From contig NC_084813.1 of assembly GCF_963583255.1 (NCBI RefSeq), forward strand, positions 4,616,001 to 4,680,000: DNA of 64,000 bases, given 5' to 3'. Within the stretch, counting starts at the first letter, position 1, and each line of letters starts with the position of its first letter. This DNA comes from Pyrus communis (taxonomy: Eukaryota; Streptophyta; Magnoliopsida; Rosales; Rosaceae). The notes below the pieces were generated by a model. The model saw only the letters and a program-made list of their open reading frames with translations, did not search any database and was not told the DNA's origin. Positions 61,101 through 64,000 of the stretch are shown here, piece by piece. The position numbers and the translations under genes were made by a program.

Positions 61101-63893
61101 TTACGTCTCTTGCTCAACCCCGGGAAGTGCTTCCTCTATAGCTTGGATGAAAGTAGCAATCTTGTATGTGAAGAATCCCACCAGCATTGGTATCAATTCC
61201 AGGTGCATAAACCCGTATTGTGGAACGACGATCCTGCACCCGAACTCAACCTTGTTAGGCAAAGAAAAAAGGTACTGAGCCTGTTGTTTTCAGCCAAATC
61301 CCCAGAACTTTCAGAATGGTTATTCGATATTGATTTCACCGTACAATTATTCATGTATGTGTGAAAAGTACTTTAAGAGAGCTTTCAGAAACCATCTGCA
61401 GAAGTATCTATCAACGCAAGAAGACGAGTACAGTTACATTCGAAGAGGAACATGCGAGTGCAGATACTTACCCATTCCATCTGTTAAATATCATGACTAA
61501 TACAACAGGAACCAATAGCCTGGGTTGCCCAATCGCTCCCCTGCATTAAGATTCCAAAATGTTAAATGACGTTCTTTCTTTTTTCTTTCAAAACAGCATA
61601 CGTAATACTATACAGGGTGGCCCATGATATCATAATCTCTGGAGTTATGTGATGAAATTGAGGTTCCACCATAAAACCAATTGGCAATATGAGGAGTAGC
61701 CCAAAATCATATAAGCACATAGCAAACCTTGTCCCTCACCGATGTGGGACAACTGTCAACACGCCCCCGCACGTGTGGCGGATTTTCAAGCCTACACGTG
61801 GACAACAGCTGGGTGACGTGGAGCGCGTGTGGTCGTTTGGCTTCACACGAGGACAACCCGCTCTGATACTATGATGAAATTGAGGTTCCACCATAAAACC
61901 AATTGGTAATATGGGAAGTAGCCCAAGATCATATAAGCACATAGCAAATCTTGTCCCTCACCAATGTGAAATAACTCTCAACATTATGAGCCTCAATTAA
62001 CTCATCAAATCAAGGAAGCTAGCTAGATGTTGTTCAGAGTGTGAGTTTTCCAAACATCTTGATGTATGTGCGCATGCATTTAAAGAAAAAAATAAATTGC
62101 ATATCAAACCCCTCGTCGATATGTGCTCGGTACAAAACATACAGCTGATGCATTTACATCAGGCAATAGTCATTTGTTACGTACTTGAGAAGTCCCCTTG
62201 CTCCATCTGCCATGGAATCCACGCTACTCCCCAGCATACGCATATAAGCTACGGAACCAAGCAACCCAACACCGTAGCTGAATTTATAAGAGATAGATAA
62301 GCATCAAATTCCATGATAAATGATAATTTGTACAATATAAAACACCATCTGATGTCCTGAGACTGTAATCGTCGAAACAACTACCTCTCACTAGTGAAAT
62401 TCCCTAGAATTAACAGGGCAAGTAACCATTACCAGACCCACAAATAAACCGGCAGTACATATTCTACTGGTTGAACAAAGAAGAAGCATGGACTTATACT
62501 GTACCTTACAAAGGATCAAAAGCTTAAGCATCATCGTCATCACTTATCGAGTTATCCTAATGGTGAAGTCATGGAGTTTCTTAATGCCCTTCAGTATGCA
62601 AGCAATTAAGTATGCAACATGCAGTAACGTAATACCCTTAACCCGTATGTACCATCTCAGACTCATAGTCAATCGACAAAATTCTCTCGTGAAAATTTCT
62701 TTTGCTCTACATAATCAAGGTTAGATATTACTTTATCATAAAACTTTTATAAACATAGGTTGCCTGCCTACTTATAACTTAAATGTAGGACTGCCATAAA
62801 AGCCTTTAGGGGACAAAAAGAAGAAAAGAGAAGAACAAAGCACATAGAAGATATTCTCAAAGTTTAAGACGCTCCCCCACACAGTTCACTAATTTTCTTG
62901 CAAGAAGGGAAAATATGACAAATCAGATGTGGGGTGACACGACAATAGATTTTAAACAAAAACAAAATAGAACCTTAAATGTTCATACCTAGCCGTAATT
63001 TCAGGGGAGTATGAAACATAAGCCGAGACTAATCCAACACCGCCTATACCCAGTGTAAGGAATTGCAACCTCTTCTTTAACTGCAACAGGAAAATGAATG
63101 TCATCCATTTTTAATTGTAGTAGTGCCAGGAGAGCATGTATCTATACAAAGAACGATGATATAGATGAAAATATAGTAGACTGGTACTGCAGATAAGTAC
63201 CCTAAAATACTGCTTCCTATACTGCTCAGCCACTACTTTTGGGTCCTCCTGAGAACGCCTTAATTCCCGAAACATCACTTCCTGCAGGTTAGATCGAAGT
63301 GTGAATCACAGAAAGAAGAAGCACCCTTCAAAGTAACATTTGGTTGAAAGTAAGTGAAGCTCCATTTGAGAGAGAAAAAGCCTTATTGGCGGCCTCTATA
63401 AGCTGGAAAGTCCTTGACCAGGACAAGCAGGCGGCTGGAAATCAAAGTGACTTCTAGTTACTGATGAAACATCTGACTTACACTGCCTCCAGTTGCAGCC
63501 TTAGTTGCTCTATCCCACTTATCTTGCTCACGCCGTGTTGGTGCCAGTTTCCATTTGATAGCAGTACTGCTGGCACTCTGACAATCATTAAATTTCGGAA
63601 AATGAAAATCGAAACTGAAAACTGCCCTGAGTTAAAGCACTAGGATCGAAAACTAAAGACGTTTGTCATACTTTCACTGGCGCCTCAACTTGCGCTTCTA
63701 ACTTGGGTTGGGCAGGAGCAGCTGTGAGCTGTTTGCTCAAATCAACTTCTAAACTGTACCCCCACAATTCAGTGAAGTTTTGAGAACAATTTTTTATGTA
63801 AGAGGAAAACAAACAATAAAACCTACTCGTGAGAAGTTACACACCTGTCAAGGCCCATGACTCTATTCAAGCTGAGAAACCCGGAAGGCTTTT
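61101..63893 (-). CDS. CGL160: CGL160 (chloroplast ATP synthase assembly factor), 5' part outside window
   Basis: The minus strand gives successive exons reading KPSGFLSLNRVMGLD, LEVDLSKQLTAAPAQPKLEA, AIKWKLAPTRREQDKWDRAT, KAATGGSEVMFRELRRSQED, YRKQYFRLKKRLQFLTLGIG, GVGLVSAYVSYSPEITA, FSYGVGLLGSVAYMRMLGSS, GAIGQPRLLVPVVLVMIFNR and YGFMHLELIPMLVGFFTYKI, ending EALPGVEQET and stop at 61101. The N-terminal soluble block plus a C-terminal membrane part with about four helices, related to bacterial AtpI, is the layout of CGL160, a green-lineage thylakoid protein that promotes chloroplast ATP synthase CFo ring assembly and CF1 coupling. The transit peptide and first exon(s) lie beyond the right edge. 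One intron carries a complete TRIM element. Confidence 0.9.
61650..61983 (-). mobile_element. Complete 334-bp TRIM (mini LTR retrotransposon)
   Basis: Two direct repeats of 112 bases (61650-61761 and 61872-61983) flank a 110-base middle. Read on the minus strand, each LTR starts TGTTGA and ends TCATCA. Directly after the first LTR comes TAGTATCAGAG, one base different from the usual initiator-Met tRNA primer site TGGTATCAGAG, and before the second LTR lies a G-rich GCGGGGGCG tract fitting a polypurine site. The five bases TTATG flank the element on both sides (61645-61649 and 61984-61988). No coding capacity. It sits in an intron of CGL160. Confidence 0.9.
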
Positions 63894-64000
63894 CCTGTGT
63901 ACAGACCAAACACGCTTCATCACACAACAAAACCACAGAAAACATTCACAAATAAAAAGACCACATGACTTTACACCAAAACTCTCTTTCGATTAAAAAT

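Overview
The window is nuclear DNA of a flowering plant: intron-rich genes with GT/AG junctions, plastid-targeted enzymes, 14-3-3 and UBC13 genes of plant type, and AT-rich spacers full of MITEs, hAT-like, TRIM and non-LTR fragments. The SAG12-like proteases and the repeat content suggest a woody eudicot, possibly Rosaceae. That placement is inference from sequence character, not from a database match.

Layout. 1-3.6 kb: repeats and a degraded multi-exon gene remnant. 3.8-6.8 kb (minus): NECAP-like endocytic adaptor protein. 6.9-10.3 kb: MITE-rich spacer. 10.4-14.7 kb (plus): complete ten-exon chloroplast ketol-acid reductoisomerase (KARI). 15.4-28.6 kb (minus): tandem array of four intact SAG12-like papain-family proteases plus at least three broken protease pieces, interleaved with two broken copies of the last KARI exon, so the array grew by duplicating blocks that include the KARI 3' end. 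28.6-31 kb: RNase H-like retroelement remnant and a partial duplicate of a neighbouring gene, split by a non-LTR insertion and followed by a foldback element. 32.9-34.1 kb (plus): small three-exon gene of unknown function. 35.0-43.0 kb (minus): two paralogous short proteins with a KEN box and a D-box. One of them lies between two hAT-like elements that carry pieces of host genes (a mitochondrial CoA carrier and SKP1). 43.0-43.8 kb: long foldback element. 44.4-47.7 kb (minus): UBC13-type E2. 48.6-51.5 kb (minus): HAD phosphatase fused to a diverged flavokinase-like domain. 53.2-53.9 kb: foldback element. 54.4-58.1 kb (minus): epsilon-group 14-3-3 with a probable 12-nt microexon. 61.1-64 kb (minus): 3' part of CGL160, a chloroplast ATP synthase assembly factor that runs off the right edge and holds a 334-bp TRIM retrotransposon in an intron.

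The genes do not form a pathway; they are independent plant loci. The most interesting material is structural: host gene fragments carried by hAT-like elements (one with a perfect 12-bp TIR and a perfect 8-bp target duplication), KARI exon copies carried along in the protease array (one fused to a copia-like coding piece), a minimal LTR element, and the APC/C-degron protein pair.
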